From contig NZ_CP120983.1 of the NCBI RefSeq assembly GCF_030719215.1, positions 7,316,001-7,380,000 of the forward strand: a stretch of 64,000 nucleotides of DNA. The letters run 5' to 3'. This DNA is from Streptomyces sp. Alt3. GTDB lineage: Bacteria; Actinomycetota; Actinomycetes; Streptomycetales; Streptomycetaceae. Positions within the stretch are counted from its first letter, which is position 1. Each line of letters begins with the position of its first letter. The position numbers and the translations under genes are program-made. The notes under the pieces were generated by a model. It worked only from the letters and a program-made list of their open reading frames with translations, was not told the origin of the DNA and did no database searches. Shown one piece after another: positions 14,816-24,717 of this stretch.

Positions 14816-15127
14816 ATGATTCCCGGAGAGATCCTCTACGCGCAGAGCCCGGTGCCCCTCAACGAGGGCCGTCCCGTCACCCGTCTCACCGTCCTCAACG
14901 CCGCCGACCGGCCCGTCCAGGTCGGCTCGCACTACCACTTCGCCGAGGCCAACACCGGCCTGGAGTTCGACCGCGGCGCCGCTCACGGCCTGCGGCTGAA
15001 CATCGCCGCCGGAACCGCTGTGCGCTTCGAGCCCGGTATCCCCGTCGACGTCGAACTCGTCCCGCTCGCAGGTCTGCGCATCGTCCCCGGACTGCGCGGC
15101 GACACCGGAGGTCCCCTCGATGCCTGA
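14816..15127 (+). CDS. ureB: Urease subunit beta
   Basis: 103 residues, beginning MIPGEILYA. It shows the beta-subunit signature: RLTVLNAADRPVQVGSHYHFAEANTGLEFDR, RLNIAAGTAVRFEPG and a short C-terminus. 14 bp after ureA; its last 8 bp overlap the start of ureC, so beta and alpha subunits are translationally coupled. Structural, non-catalytic subunit of the nickel urease. Confidence 0.97.
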   Translation: MIPGEILYAQSPVPLNEGRPVTRLTVLNAADRPVQVGSHYHFAEANTGLEFDRGAAHGLRLNIAAGTAVRFEPGIPVDVELVPLAGLRIVPGLRGDTGGPLDA

Positions 15128-16841
15128 GCTCAGCCGACCCGTGTACGCCGATCTGTTCGGGCCCACCGTCGGTGACCGCATCCGGCTCGCCGACACCGAT
15201 CTCGTCGTCGAGATCGAGGAGGACCGGTCCGGCGGTCCTGGGCTGGCCGGGGACGAGGCCGTCTTCGGCGGCGGCAAGGTGATCCGTGAGTCGATGGGCC
15301 AGGCGCGGACCACCCGCGCCGAGGGCGCCCCCGACACCGTGATCACCGGCGCCGTCATCATCGACCACTGGGGCATCGTCAAGGCCGACATCGGCATCCG
15401 CGACGGCCGGATCACCGGGATCGGCAAGGCCGGGAATCCCGACACGATGGACGGCGTCCACCCCGAGCTGGTCATCGGACCCGAGACCGAGATCATCGTG
15501 GGCAACGGCAAGTTCGTCACCGCCGGTGCCATCGACGCGCACGTCCACTTCATCTCGCCGACCCTCATCGACCAGGCTCTCTCCTCCGGGATCACCACAC
15601 TCGTCGGCGGAGGCACGGGCCCGGCCGAGGGGACCAAGGCCACCACGATCACCCCGGGCCCCTGGCATCTCGCCCGGATGTTCGAGGCGCTCGACGGCTA
15701 CCCCGTCAACATCGGCCTGCTCGGCAAGGGCAACACGATGTCGCGCGAGGCCATGCACTCCCAGCTGCGCGCCGGGGCCCTCGGCTTCAAGATCCATGAG
15801 GACTGGGGAGCCACCCCCGCCGTCATCGACGCCTGTCTGAGCGTCTGTGAGGAGACCGGTGCCCAGCTCGCCATCCACACGGACACGCTCAACGAGGCCG
15901 GATTCGTCGCCGACACGCTGGCCGCCATCGCGGGGCGCTCGATCCACGCGTACCACACCGAGGGCGCGGGAGGCGGACACGCTCCCGACATCATCAGCGT
16001 GGTCTCGGAGCCCTACGTCCTGCCCAGCTCCACCAACCCGACCCGGCCGCACACCGTCAACACGATCGAGGAACACCTCGACATGCTGATGGTCTGTCAC
16101 CACCTCAACCCCACCGTGCCGGAGGACCTCGCCTTCGCCGAGTCGCGCATCCGGCCCTCGACGATCGCGGCCGAGGACATCCTCCACGACCTCGGCGCCA
16201 TCTCGATCATCTCCTCGGACTCCCAGGCGATGGGCCGCATCGGCGAGGTGATCCTGCGCACCTGGCAGACCGCCCATGTGATGAAGCGGCGGCGCGGCGC
16301 GCTGCCGGGCGACGGGGCCGCCGACAACCACCGCGCACGTCGCTATGTCGCCAAATACACCATCAATCCAGCGGTGGCCCAGGGACTGGACCGGGAGATC
16401 GGCTCCGTCGAAGCGGGCAAGCTGGCCGACCTCGTGCTGTGGGACCCGGCGTTCTTCGGCGTCAAGCCGCAGACCGTGATCAAGGGAGGCCAGATCGCGT
16501 ACGCCCAGATGGGCGACGCCAACGCCTCCATCCCCACGCCGCAGCCGGTCATGCCGCGTCCGATGTTCGGGGCCGTGGGGCGGGCGCCCGCCGCGAACTC
16601 GTTCAACTTCGTCTCCTCTGCGGCCATCGAGGCAGGGCTGCCGGAACACCTCGGACTCGGCAAGAGGTTCGTGCCGATCAGCAGCACCCGTGGCGTCACC
16701 AAGGCGGACATGCGCGAGAACGACGCCCTGCCCCGGGTCGACGTCGACCCCGACAGCTTCGCCGTCACCATCGACGGTGATCCTGTCGTCCCCGCCCCCG
16801 CCGCGGAACTCCCCATGGCCCAGCGCTACTTCCTCTTCTGA
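15120..16841 (+). CDS. ureC: Urease subunit alpha
   Basis: 573 residues, full length. All nickel-site and catalytic residues are visible: DAHVHFISP (two His ligands), the carbamylated Lys in GFKIHEDWG, HTDTLNEAGF, HAYHTEGAGGGHAPDI, the flap MVCHHLNP with its catalytic His and mobile Cys, and the Ni-ligand Asp in SSDSQAMGRIGE. An amidohydrolase-superfamily TIM barrel follows the N-terminal beta domain. Read in an overlapping frame from the end of ureB; 17 bp precede ureF. Function is secure. Confidence 0.98.
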   Translation: MPELSRPVYADLFGPTVGDRIRLADTDLVVEIEEDRSGGPGLAGDEAVFGGGKVIRESMGQARTTRAEGAPDTVITGAVIIDHWGIVKADIGIRDGRITGIGKAGNPDTMDGVHPELVIGPETEIIVGNGKFVTAGAIDAHVHFISPTLIDQALSSGITTLVGGGTGPAEGTKATTITPGPWHLARMFEALDGYPVNIGLLGKGNTMSREAMHSQLRAGALGFKIHEDWGATPAVIDACLSVCEETGAQLAIHTDTLNEAGFVADTLAAIAGRSIHAYHTEGAGGGHAPDIISVVSEPYVLPSSTNPTRPHTVNTIEEHLDMLMVCHHLNPTVPEDLAFAESRIRPSTIAAEDILHDLGAISIISSDSQAMGRIGEVILRTWQTAHVMKRRRGALPGDGAADNHRARRYVAKYTINPAVAQGLDREIGSVEAGKLADLVLWDPAFFGVKPQTVIKGGQIAYAQMGDANASIPTPQPVMPRPMFGAVGRAPAANSFNFVSSAAIEAGLPEHLGLGKRFVPISSTRGVTKADMRENDALPRVDVDPDSFAVTIDGDPVVPAPAAELPMAQRYFLF

Positions 16842-16858
16842 GGACGGGACAGCACCTC

Positions 16859-17524
16859 ATGACGACGCGCGCAGCCCTGCTCGTCCTCGCCGACGGCCGG
16901 TTCCCCGCCGGTGGCCACGCCCACTCCGGTGGCGCCGAACCGGCCGTCAAGGCAGGACACATCAGGAACGCCCAGGACCTGGCGAGCTTCTGCCTCGGCA
17001 GGCTCCACACGACCGGGCTCACCTCGGCCGCCCTCGCGGCCGCCGCGGCCCATGGCATCGACCCGCTCGCCCTCGACGAGGCCGCGGACGCCCGTACACC
17101 CTCGCCCGCACTCAGAGGCGTGGCCCGCAAACTGGGCCGACAGCTGATGAGGGCGGCGCGGGCCACCTGGCCCAGCCCCGAACTGACCGCGCTCGCCGAA
17201 GCCCGGCCCCGTGGCGCCCACCAGCCGGTCGTCCTCGGGCTCACCGCCCGCGCCGCCGGCCTCGGGCCCGCCGACGCCGCACACTGCGTCGCCTACGAAA
17301 CGGTCAGCGGCCCCGCCACCGCGGTGGTCCGTCTGCTGTCCCTGGACCCCTTCGAGGCCACCGCGGTCCTCGCCCGGCTGGCACCCGCACTCGACGAGGT
17401 CGCCGAACAGGCGGCCGAAGCGGCACGGCACGGCATCGAGGCGCTGCCCGCCGCCTCCGCCCCGCTGCTCGACATCACGGCCGAAGCCCACGCGGCCTGG
17501 CCGGTCCGCCTGTTCGCCTCCTGA
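16859..17524 (+). CDS. ureF: Urease accessory protein UreF
   Basis: 221 residues, mostly helical. Family landmarks are the N-terminal LLVLADGRFPAGGHAHSGGAE, ASFCLGRLHTTGLTSAALAAAA, LGLTARAAGLGPADAAHCVAYETVSGPATA, VVRLLSLDPFEA and the end segment LDITAEAHAAWPVRLFAS. UreF bridges UreD and UreG in the nickel-insertion complex and acts on UreG GTPase timing. It follows ureC by 17 bp; ureG follows after 73 bp. Confidence 0.93.
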   Translation: MTTRAALLVLADGRFPAGGHAHSGGAEPAVKAGHIRNAQDLASFCLGRLHTTGLTSAALAAAAAHGIDPLALDEAADARTPSPALRGVARKLGRQLMRAARATWPSPELTALAEARPRGAHQPVVLGLTARAAGLGPADAAHCVAYETVSGPATAVVRLLSLDPFEATAVLARLAPALDEVAEQAAEAARHGIEALPAASAPLLDITAEAHAAWPVRLFAS

Positions 17525-17597
17525 GTCCCGATCCCGACCCGCCCCCCCCGACCGGCGGGAGCCCCCGCACCATCCGTCCTCACCTGGAGCCGCACCC

Positions 17598-18271
<674 letters not shown>

Positions 18272-18275
<4 letters not shown>

Positions 18276-19057
18276 GCGTCACTGCCACCGCCCGGATCAC
18301 CGCGGTCGCCGACGGGCGGGGCTCCACCGCGCTTCCGGTGCTGGAGAGCGACGGTCCGCTCGCCCTGCGCCGGACCAGGTCCCCGGACACCGGGTATGCA
18401 CGCGTCACCGTGGTCGGCGCGATGAGCGCGCCCCTCGGCGGCGACCGGCTCGCCGTCGAGGTGCGTGCCGAGGACGGAGCCCGGGTGACGGTGGACGCCG
18501 CGGCCGCCACCGTCGCGCTGCCGGGGGCGGGTCCGGACGCCGGCCCCGCTTCGTACGCCGTACGGCTGAGCGCGGGGGAGGGGGCCGAGCTCCGCTGGCT
18601 CCCCGAACAGCTCGTCTCCGCCCGCGGCAGTGAACTCGACATGACCACCCGGGCCGACCTCGCCCCCACCGCCCGTCTGGTGCTCCGCGAGGAACAGGTC
18701 CTGGGCCGGCACGGCGAACCCACCGGAAGGCTCTCGACCCGCCTCACGGTGCGCCGAGCCGGACGGCCGCTGCTCGACCAGCAACTGGCGTACGGGCCGG
18801 GAGCGCCCGGAGGCTGGGACGGCGCGGCCGTCCTGGGCGGTCACCGGGCCGTCGGGCAACTGCTCCTGGTCGACCCCGCGTTCGACCGCGGCCTCCCCGC
18901 CCCACGCCTGCTCGGTCCCACCGCGGCGCTCACCCCGCTGGCCGGCCCCGCCGTTCTGGTGACGGCGCTCGCCGCGGACGCCCGGCTGCTGCGAGCGGTG
19001 CTGGACGAGGCGCTGGAGGGCCTGCTGAAGGAGTCGAAGGCCCTCAGGAAGCCCTGA
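18272..19057 (+). CDS. ureD: Urease accessory protein UreD
   Basis: 261 residues, ends the operon. UreD family features are LRRTRSPDTGYARVTVVGAMSAPLGGDRLAVEVRAEDGARVTV, the scaffold strand SAGEGAELRWLPEQLVSARGSEL, TRLTVRRAGRPLLDQQLAYGPGAPG and the C-terminal VTALAADARLLRAVLDEAL. UreD binds the urease apoprotein and recruits UreF and UreG. Sequence conservation in this subunit is low across bacteria, but the position settles it. Confidence 0.93.
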
Positions 19058-19159
19058 GTTCGCTCAGCGGGACGACGACACCGGTTATTGGTTCGGTAAA
19101 GAAACACGCGTACGCCCTGTTCTCAGCAACCTCACAGACGAAAGGATCCTCCTGGACGC

Positions 19160-20788
19160 ATGAAGCAACGCGCCGCCACCGGCGGCGCATCACGCAGGGG
19201 GAGGTTCCACTTGAGACGCACAGCGGTGCTCGGTTCGGCCGGCACTCTGATCGCGGGCACGCTCATAGCGGGGGCGATAGCCGCACCGGCCGCAGGTGCC
19301 GACAGCCGGCACCACGGCGACCAGGAGGCGCGTGGCGTGCAGATCGCCGCGGCCCGGGCCGCGAGGACGGGAATCGACTGGGCGGACTGCCCGGCCGACT
19401 GGGCGATCGCCGCGCCCATCCAGTGCGGCTGGGTGAGCGTTCCGCTCGACTACGGCAAGCCGAACGGCAAGCAGATCAAGCTCGCCGTCGACCGGCACGT
19501 CAGCACGGGCACGAAGAGCGAGCGCCAGGGCGCGCTCGTCTACAACCCCGGCGGCCCCGGCGGCTCGGGCATGGCGTTCCCGAAGCGCATCGTCACCAAG
19601 AACCCGCTCTGGACGAAGGCCGCGAAGGCGTACGACTTCGTGGGCTTCGACCCGCGCGGTGTCGGCCACTCGGCGCCCATCTCCTGCATCGACCCGCAGG
19701 AGTTCGTGAAGGCCCCGAAGGCCGACCCGGTGCCGGACAGCGAGGCCGACAAGCGCGCCCAGCGCAAGCTGGCGGCCGAGTACGCCGACGGCTGCGCCGA
19801 GCGAAGCGGCGAGATGCTGCCGCACATGACCACGCCCGACACCGCACGCGACCTGGACGTCATCCGCGCCGCGCTCGGCGAGAAGAAGCTCAACTTCCTC
19901 GGTGTCTCCTACGGCACCTACCTGGGCGCGGTCTACGGCACGCTCTTCCCGTCGCACGTGCGCCGGATGGTCGTCGACAGCGTGGTCAACCCCGCGAAGG
20001 ACAACATCTGGTACGAGGCCAACCTCAACCAGGACATCGCCTTCCAGACCCGCTGGAACGACTGGAAGGCATGGGTCGCCGAGAACGACGCCGCCTACCA
20101 CATCGGTGACACGCCCGAGAAGGTCGAGCAGGCCTGGCTGACGCTGAGGGCAGCCGCCAAGAAGAACCCGATCGGCGGCGTCGTGGGCCCCGCCGAGCTC
20201 ATCGGCTTCTTCCAGAGTGCGCCGTACTACGACTCCGCCTGGGCGCCCACCGCCCGGATCTGGAGCGACTACCTGGGCGGCGACACCCAGGCGCTGATCG
20301 ACGCCGCGGCACCCGACCTGTCGGACACCGCGGGCAACATCAGCTCGGAGAACGGCAACGCCGTGTACACGGCGGTCGAGTGCGCGGATGCCAAGTGGCC
20401 CACCAGCTGGAAGAAGTGGGACCGCGACAACACCCGGCTGCACCAGCAGTACCCGTTCATGACCTGGGCCAACGCCTGGATGAACCTGCCGTGCGCCACC
20501 TGGCAGTCCAAGCAGCGGACGCCGCTGGACGTCCGTACAGGCAAGGGGCTGCCCCCGGTGCTGATCGTCCAGTCCACGCGTGACGCCGCCACCCCGTACG
20601 AAGGCGCCGTCGAGCTGCACAAGCGGTTCAAGGGCTCCCGTCTCATCACCGAGAAGGGCGCCGGCTCTCACGGTGTCACGGGCCTGGTCAACCCCTGCGT
20701 CAACGAGCGGGTGGACACCTACCTGCTGACGGGGAAGACCGACCGGCGCGATGTGACGTGCACCCCGCACGCCACACCGAAGCCGTAG
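19160..20788 (+). CDS. Secreted S33-family (tripeptidyl aminopeptidase-like) alpha/beta hydrolase
   Basis: 542 residues with an N-terminal signal: basic SRRGRFHLRR, hydrophobic ~21-46, cleavage near APAAGA. The alpha/beta-hydrolase domain has the oxyanion motif VYNPGGPGGSG (~128-137), DFVGFDPRGVGHS, nucleophile Ser250 in GVSYGTYLGA, Asp in VQSTRDAATP (~475) and His in GAGSHGV (~502). This is the Streptomyces family of exported tripeptidyl aminopeptidases and SlpD/SlpE-like mycelium-associated proteases that trim N-terminal tripeptides. Cys pairs near the C-terminus suggest disulfides. A terminator follows at 20801. Confidence 0.92.
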   Translation: MKQRAATGGASRRGRFHLRRTAVLGSAGTLIAGTLIAGAIAAPAAGADSRHHGDQEARGVQIAAARAARTGIDWADCPADWAIAAPIQCGWVSVPLDYGKPNGKQIKLAVDRHVSTGTKSERQGALVYNPGGPGGSGMAFPKRIVTKNPLWTKAAKAYDFVGFDPRGVGHSAPISCIDPQEFVKAPKADPVPDSEADKRAQRKLAAEYADGCAERSGEMLPHMTTPDTARDLDVIRAALGEKKLNFLGVSYGTYLGAVYGTLFPSHVRRMVVDSVVNPAKDNIWYEANLNQDIAFQTRWNDWKAWVAENDAAYHIGDTPEKVEQAWLTLRAAAKKNPIGGVVGPAELIGFFQSAPYYDSAWAPTARIWSDYLGGDTQALIDAAAPDLSDTAGNISSENGNAVYTAVECADAKWPTSWKKWDRDNTRLHQQYPFMTWANAWMNLPCATWQSKQRTPLDVRTGKGLPPVLIVQSTRDAATPYEGAVELHKRFKGSRLITEKGAGSHGVTGLVNPCVNERVDTYLLTGKTDRRDVTCTPHATPKP

Positions 20789-20800
20789 CCACCCCCTGAC

Positions 20801-20841
20801 GTGAGCGGGCGGCCGATGTCTTCCGGCGGCCGCCCGCTCAC
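20801..20841 (+). terminator. Hairpin after S33 peptidase
   Basis: A perfect 15-bp stem (GTGAGCGGGCGGCCG at 20801-20815, complement at 20827-20841) with an 11-nt loop, 12 bp after the peptidase stop. The convergent epimerase gene ends at 20888, so it may serve both directions. Confidence 0.75.
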
Positions 20842-20887
20842 CCTCCGGCGTGGCGTCGCGCCCACCTCCGATGTGGCCGCGGCACGT

Positions 20888-21937
20888 TCACACCGTCCGC
20901 CCGTACCGCTCCAGCCAGGCGTCCTCCGCCGCGTAGTCGAACAACGTCCCGCCGTAGTTGCGCACCATCTTCGGGAACGCCTGCTTCCAGTCATGTCCGT
21001 CGAGCTGCTCGGCGAGCCACTCCACCGTCCGGGGCAGCGACTCCGCATAGCCCGTCACCGGGCGGTAGCCCAACTGCCTTTCGGCCTCGGACATGTCGTA
21101 GACGACGGGGTGCGCACCGCTCCAGGGGGTCTCGCCGATTCCGCCCTCGGGCGGCGCGCCCGGTATCAGCACGGTCTCGGTCTCCAGGCCGAGCACGCCG
21201 TCGACGACCGCACCGATCTCGGCGACGGTCGGTGCCTGTGGGTCCGCCGCGTTGAGCACGCGCGACGCGGGCCGCTGAGCGGCGAGCCTGATGAGCTCGG
21301 CGACGTTGGACACGTGGACCGGATGGAAGCGGCTCTCCCCGCCGTAGGCCAGGACACGCCGCCTGCGCCCGTCCAGCAGACGCTTGACGAAGTACAGCTC
21401 GCGCGGTGTGCGGCAGTGCTCCCCGTGTACCGCGCCGGCCCGCAGCAGCGTCACCGGCAGCGCGCCCCCGGCCGCCAGCAGGTCCTGTTCCAGCGCGATC
21501 TTCCGTGTGCCGTACGTCGCGTCGCCGGGCGGGACCGTGCGCTGCGTCTCCGGGACCGGCACGGGATACGCGGGAAAGCCGTCCGGTTCGCCCTGGGTGT
21601 CGAAGCTGCGGCCCCGCCCGTCCTCGTACACCGCGCCGCTGGAGATGACGACCGCGGACCCGGCACGCCCCGCCAGTCCCGTCAGCTGCGCCGCGTGGCC
21701 GCGCCCGAACGCGACCGTGTCGACCAGGACGTCGCAGCCCTCGCCGAGCGCGGCCGGCAGAGCGCCCTCCTCCTCGCGGTCGAGTGCGACGGTGCGGACC
21801 CCGCTGTCCCAGGTGCTGTCGCGGCCGCCTCCCCGGGATGCCGCGGTCACCTCCCAGCCGTCCCCGGACAGGGCCCGCACCGCGGCCCGGCCGATCTGTC
21901 CCGTCGCACCCAGCACGAATGCTCGTCCTCTGCTCAT
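20888..21937 (-). CDS. NAD-dependent epimerase/dehydratase (extended SDR-like)
   Basis: 349 residues. The Rossmann glycine motif is VLGATGQIGRAAV (~8-20), and the strand DVLVDTVAFGRGHAAQL lies where SDRs bind NAD. The catalytic Tyr-x3-Lys is probably YGTRKI (Tyr and Lys three residues apart). The middle (VLAYGGESRFHPVHVSNVAELI) and the end (YDMSEAERQLGYRPVTGYAESL) resemble nucleotide-sugar epimerases. The substrate is unknown and no sugar-synthesis genes are adjacent, so only the fold should be named. Independent transcription unit. Confidence 0.85.
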   Translation of the reverse strand: MSRGRAFVLGATGQIGRAAVRALSGDGWEVTAASRGGGRDSTWDSGVRTVALDREEEGALPAALGEGCDVLVDTVAFGRGHAAQLTGLAGRAGSAVVISSGAVYEDGRGRSFDTQGEPDGFPAYPVPVPETQRTVPPGDATYGTRKIALEQDLLAAGGALPVTLLRAGAVHGEHCRTPRELYFVKRLLDGRRRRVLAYGGESRFHPVHVSNVAELIRLAAQRPASRVLNAADPQAPTVAEIGAVVDGVLGLETETVLIPGAPPEGGIGETPWSGAHPVVYDMSEAERQLGYRPVTGYAESLPRTVEWLAEQLDGHDWKQAFPKMVRNYGGTLFDYAAEDAWLERYGRTV

Positions 21938-22002
21938 GCGCAGGACGCTACGGTGGCCCCGGCGGCCGGACCAGGGTTATCGGCCGACAGCAGATTCCCC
22001 GC

Positions 22003-22713
22003 TCAGCGTGCCCGGCGCGGGAACTTCTCGGACTCCCCGGCCTGCGCCGCCTTCGCCTTGACCGCGTACTCGTCGACGTACTCCTGCCCGGAGAGACCGA
22101 GGACGGCGTACATGATCTCGTCCGTGACCGCCCGGATGGCGGCCTTCTGGTCCTCCAGGCCGGCGTAGCGGGAGAAGTCCAGCGGCTCACCGAAGCGGAT
22201 CGTGACCCGCTTGACCTTGGGCACCTTCTGTCCGGGCGGCTGGATCTCGAACGTGCCGACCATCGCGCAGGGGATGACCGGGACCCCGGCCTTGATCGCC
22301 ATCACCGCGACGCCGACCTTGCCCTTGTAGAGCCGTCCGTCGTGCGAGCGGGTGCCCTCCGGATAGATGCCCAGCAGCTCACCCTTGCTCAGCACCCCCA
22401 GCCCCTCGCGGATCGCTGCCTGTCCCGCTTCCTTGCCGGAGCGGTCCACCGGGATCTGCCCGATGCTGTGGAAGAACGCCGCGGTCAGTTTGCCCTTGAT
22501 GCCGGGGCCGGTGAAGTACTCGGCCTTCGCGAGGAACGTGATGCGGCGCTTGAGGATCGCCGGCATCAGGAAGTGGTCGGAGAAGGAGAGGTGGTTGCCC
22601 GCGACGATGGCGGCACCGTCTTCGGGGATGTGCTCAAGTCCCTCGATGCGCGGCCGGAACACCAGCCGGAGCAGGGGACCCAGTACGACGTATTTCAGGA
22701 CGTAATAGAACAC
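22003..22713 (-). CDS. 1-acyl-sn-glycerol-3-phosphate acyltransferase (PlsC-like)
   Basis: 236 residues from a GTG at 22713 (FYYVLKYVVLG), preferred because AGGAGAGAAG lies just upstream; the open frame extends 13 codons further. PlsC-family acyltransferase: block I NHLSFSDHFLMP (the NHX4D catalytic pair), block II around GQIPVDRS, block III YPEGTRSHDG, block IV VPVIPCAMVG. It transfers a fatty acyl chain to lysophosphatidate at the inner membrane face; an N-terminal hydrophobic segment anchors it. Several paralogues usually occur in Streptomyces, so the exact acceptor is uncertain. Confidence 0.92.
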   Translation of the reverse strand: MFYYVLKYVVLGPLLRLVFRPRIEGLEHIPEDGAAIVAGNHLSFSDHFLMPAILKRRITFLAKAEYFTGPGIKGKLTAAFFHSIGQIPVDRSGKEAGQAAIREGLGVLSKGELLGIYPEGTRSHDGRLYKGKVGVAVMAIKAGVPVIPCAMVGTFEIQPPGQKVPKVKRVTIRFGEPLDFSRYAGLEDQKAAIRAVTDEIMYAVLGLSGQEYVDEYAVKAKAAQAGESEKFPRRAR

Positions 22714-23323
22714 GGCTTCTCTCCTAGTCTTCCGGACCGGGCCGGCGGCCACGTTCTGCCAGGTCGCACATGCTGTTGTCGCGCTCGGCCGACTCGTCGG
22801 TGCGGCCCGAGGGCGGCCGTGCCTTCCTCAGGACTGGTACCCGCTTCCCGCCACCTCACCTGACGCGCCATCAGCCGACTGTGGGTGCGAACTCGTCGCT
22901 CCCTTCCGGCGGTCGATCGTAGCCGTGATTCCGGTGGGCCCGCGATGTCGCGTGGAACAGGACCGCGTGGTCAGGCGCCTTCCCGCTCCCGGCTGTGTGC
23001 CCGGGCGACCGTAGGGCTCCCTCGGAAACGTTCCGGAAGGTCCTTCGGATCGCACGCCCCTGGTTCGTTCCGCGACGGTCGGTCCCGGTGGATGTCCGTA
23101 CCCGGGCCGAGGGAGAGGCCGAAGCCCTGGAAGACGCCCAGCGCGATCAGTCGGGCCGACAGGAAGGGGACGACGAGGACGAACAGCCGCCCAGGGGGAC
23201 CACGACGGCGGACGCGTCGGTCGGCGTCGCCGGTGCGGCGGCCTCGAGGGTGCAGTCCGGGGCGGTCGGCGACCGGGTGGCCATGGCTCCGCGGGGGAGC
23301 GAAACCCCTCCCGCGTCGGACCG
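22714..23323. other. Gene-free stretch with possible membrane-protein remnant
   Basis: 610 bp without a convincing intact gene. On the minus strand around 23190-23088 one frame reads a hydrophobic segment (RLFVLVVPFLSARLIALGVF, then a PGTDI-like ending) that resembles the N-terminus of polytopic glycosyltransferases (GT-C fold). It has no good start and is followed by non-protein-like sequence. It may be a decayed gene or chance. No repeats or RNA seen. Confidence 0.35.
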
Positions 23324-23710
23324 TCAGCCGCGCACCAGTCGGCCCAGCGCCCATCGCGCGGGTGCCGCGTACGCGGCGAGTACGACAGCGGGGCCCTCGA
23401 CGACGAGTTCCGTGGCCGATCCGCCGGGCCGCCGCAACACCCGGTGACACAGCCGCAGCCGCACGGGACCGACGGCGACCCGCCACACCCAGTGCCACCG
23501 TTCGTCGTCGACGGACTCGACCACGAACGCGGCGGTGACACCGAGGAGCGAGACGACCTCGCCCCGCATGCCCGCGGTGATGCGCTCACCGTCGGCGTGC
23601 ACCGCCCGTATCTGCGGCGACCAGCTCGGCCAGCGCCGCGGATCGGCGTAGCGGAGCCAGACGTCCTCGGGCTCCGCGCGTCCTGAGGCCCGCAGCGTCA
23701 TGACCGGCAT
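23324..23710 (-). CDS. SRPBCC-family protein
   Basis: 128 residues with the START/Bet v1-like (polyketide cyclase-type) pattern: RAEPEDVWLRYADPRRWPSWSPQIRAVHADGERI, then a beta-rich core (GMRGEVVSLLGVTAAFVVESVDDERWHWVWRV) and a C-terminal helix (VVLAAYAAPARWALGRLV). Such small proteins bind hydrophobic ligands; no specific role can be given. Its start is 6 bp after the HU-like gene's stop, so the two form an operon. A second in-frame ATG at 23701 is possible. Confidence 0.82.
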   Translation of the reverse strand: MPVMTLRASGRAEPEDVWLRYADPRRWPSWSPQIRAVHADGERITAGMRGEVVSLLGVTAAFVVESVDDERWHWVWRVAVGPVRLRLCHRVLRRPGGSATELVVEGPAVVLAAYAAPARWALGRLVRG

Positions 23711-23716
23711 GACTCG

Positions 23717-23980
23717 CTACCCGGCTCGCCCGACCTCGTCGTTGACGAACTCGTTGAGCGCCTTGCCCGGCCGCAGAGCCGCCTCCCCGTCCTCCTGGTG
23801 GAAGCTGCCGAAGCCCACCAGCGTGACCGCGCCACCCGCCCTGAGCGTCTCGGCGATCGCACCGGCCTCCGCGACGGTTCCGAACAGTGCGTCGACGACC
23901 CGCCCGATCTGGTCGGCCGACAGCTCACCGCCGCCCGCCGTCCTGCGTCCCACCGCCTCGATCAGCGTGGACCTGTCCAT
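23717..23980 (-). CDS. HU-family DNA-binding protein lacking the beta-arm
   Basis: 87 residues from the ATG at 23980; an in-frame GTG at 23989 sits closer to a GAGAGG and may be the true start. The helical half fits HU/IHF (DRSTLIEAVGRRT, ELSADQIGRVVDALFGTVAEA), then VTLVGFGSFHQED. In ordinary HU the next ~25 residues are the DNA-gripping beta-arm with its intercalating Pro; here the chain passes directly to AALRPGKALNEFV, the terminal HU segment. The body can dimerise, but DNA binding is probably altered. Operon with the SRPBCC gene. Confidence 0.83.
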   Translation of the reverse strand: MDRSTLIEAVGRRTAGGGELSADQIGRVVDALFGTVAEAGAIAETLRAGGAVTLVGFGSFHQEDGEAALRPGKALNEFVNDEVGRAG

Positions 23981-24160
23981 GCCGAGCACCCACCTCTCGA
24001 TCTCGGGACCCGCGGCCGGCCGGGGCTGTACGCCGGATCAGGACAGCCGCACCACTGGGTGACCTCACCATGCTGGCACCGCCCGGGCGCGCTCGCACGC
24101 GAGAGTTGCGCCGGAGCCACGCGACAGGCACCCGGCGGCGCACCGCCGTAGGCTGCCCGC

Positions 24161-24709
24161 GTGCACAGTGTGGAACTGCTGCCCGACCGGGCGACGGAGC
24201 GTGCCGTCCGTGAGGCGTGGGAGCGCCTGGCGCGCGCCGGTCTGCCCAGCCTGGCGGCGCACCGGCATCCGACCAACCGCCCGCACCTCACCCTGGCCAC
24301 CGCGGACACCCTCTCCGCGGAGACCCGGGCGCTGCTGGACGACGCGCTGGAGGCAGCCCTGCCTCTGCCCTTGGCCCTCGACGGGCTCGTACGGTTCCGG
24401 GGCCGCAGACACGTGCTGGCCTGGGCCGTCCGGCCCGAGGACGCCCTGCTGCGCCTGCACAGGTCGGTGTGGCGCACCCTGCGCGACGCACCGGGGAGCG
24501 GCCGCCCGAACCCGCTCCACGACCCCGGGCGCTGGGTCCCGCACATCACCCTCGGCCGCGGAGGCGACCACAGCCGGGCCGTCCCGCCCGAGCCGCTCCC
24601 ACTGGTACCGGGCACGCCTCCTGGCGTCCTCACCGGCCGGTGGACCGGCGCCCGCTCCTACGACTCGCTCACCCGCACCACGGGCCGCCTCGGCCCCTGG
24701 ACCGGCTGA
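24161..24709 (+). CDS. 2'-5' RNA ligase-like (2H phosphoesterase) protein
   Basis: 182 residues from a GTG at 24161. Two HxT-type motifs define the 2H phosphoesterase superfamily: RPHLTLAT (~40) and VPHITLGR (~127). Spacing and length match the LigT/ThpR-like and YjcG-like proteins, which act on 2',3'-cyclic or 2'-5' phosphodiester bonds in RNA or nucleotides. The true substrate of bacterial members is usually unknown. It stands alone, convergent with the small membrane protein that ends at 24718. Confidence 0.88.
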   Translation: MHSVELLPDRATERAVREAWERLARAGLPSLAAHRHPTNRPHLTLATADTLSAETRALLDDALEAALPLPLALDGLVRFRGRRHVLAWAVRPEDALLRLHRSVWRTLRDAPGSGRPNPLHDPGRWVPHITLGRGGDHSRAVPPEPLPLVPGTPPGVLTGRWTGARSYDSLTRTTGRLGPWTG

Positions 24710-24717
24710 CCCACGCC

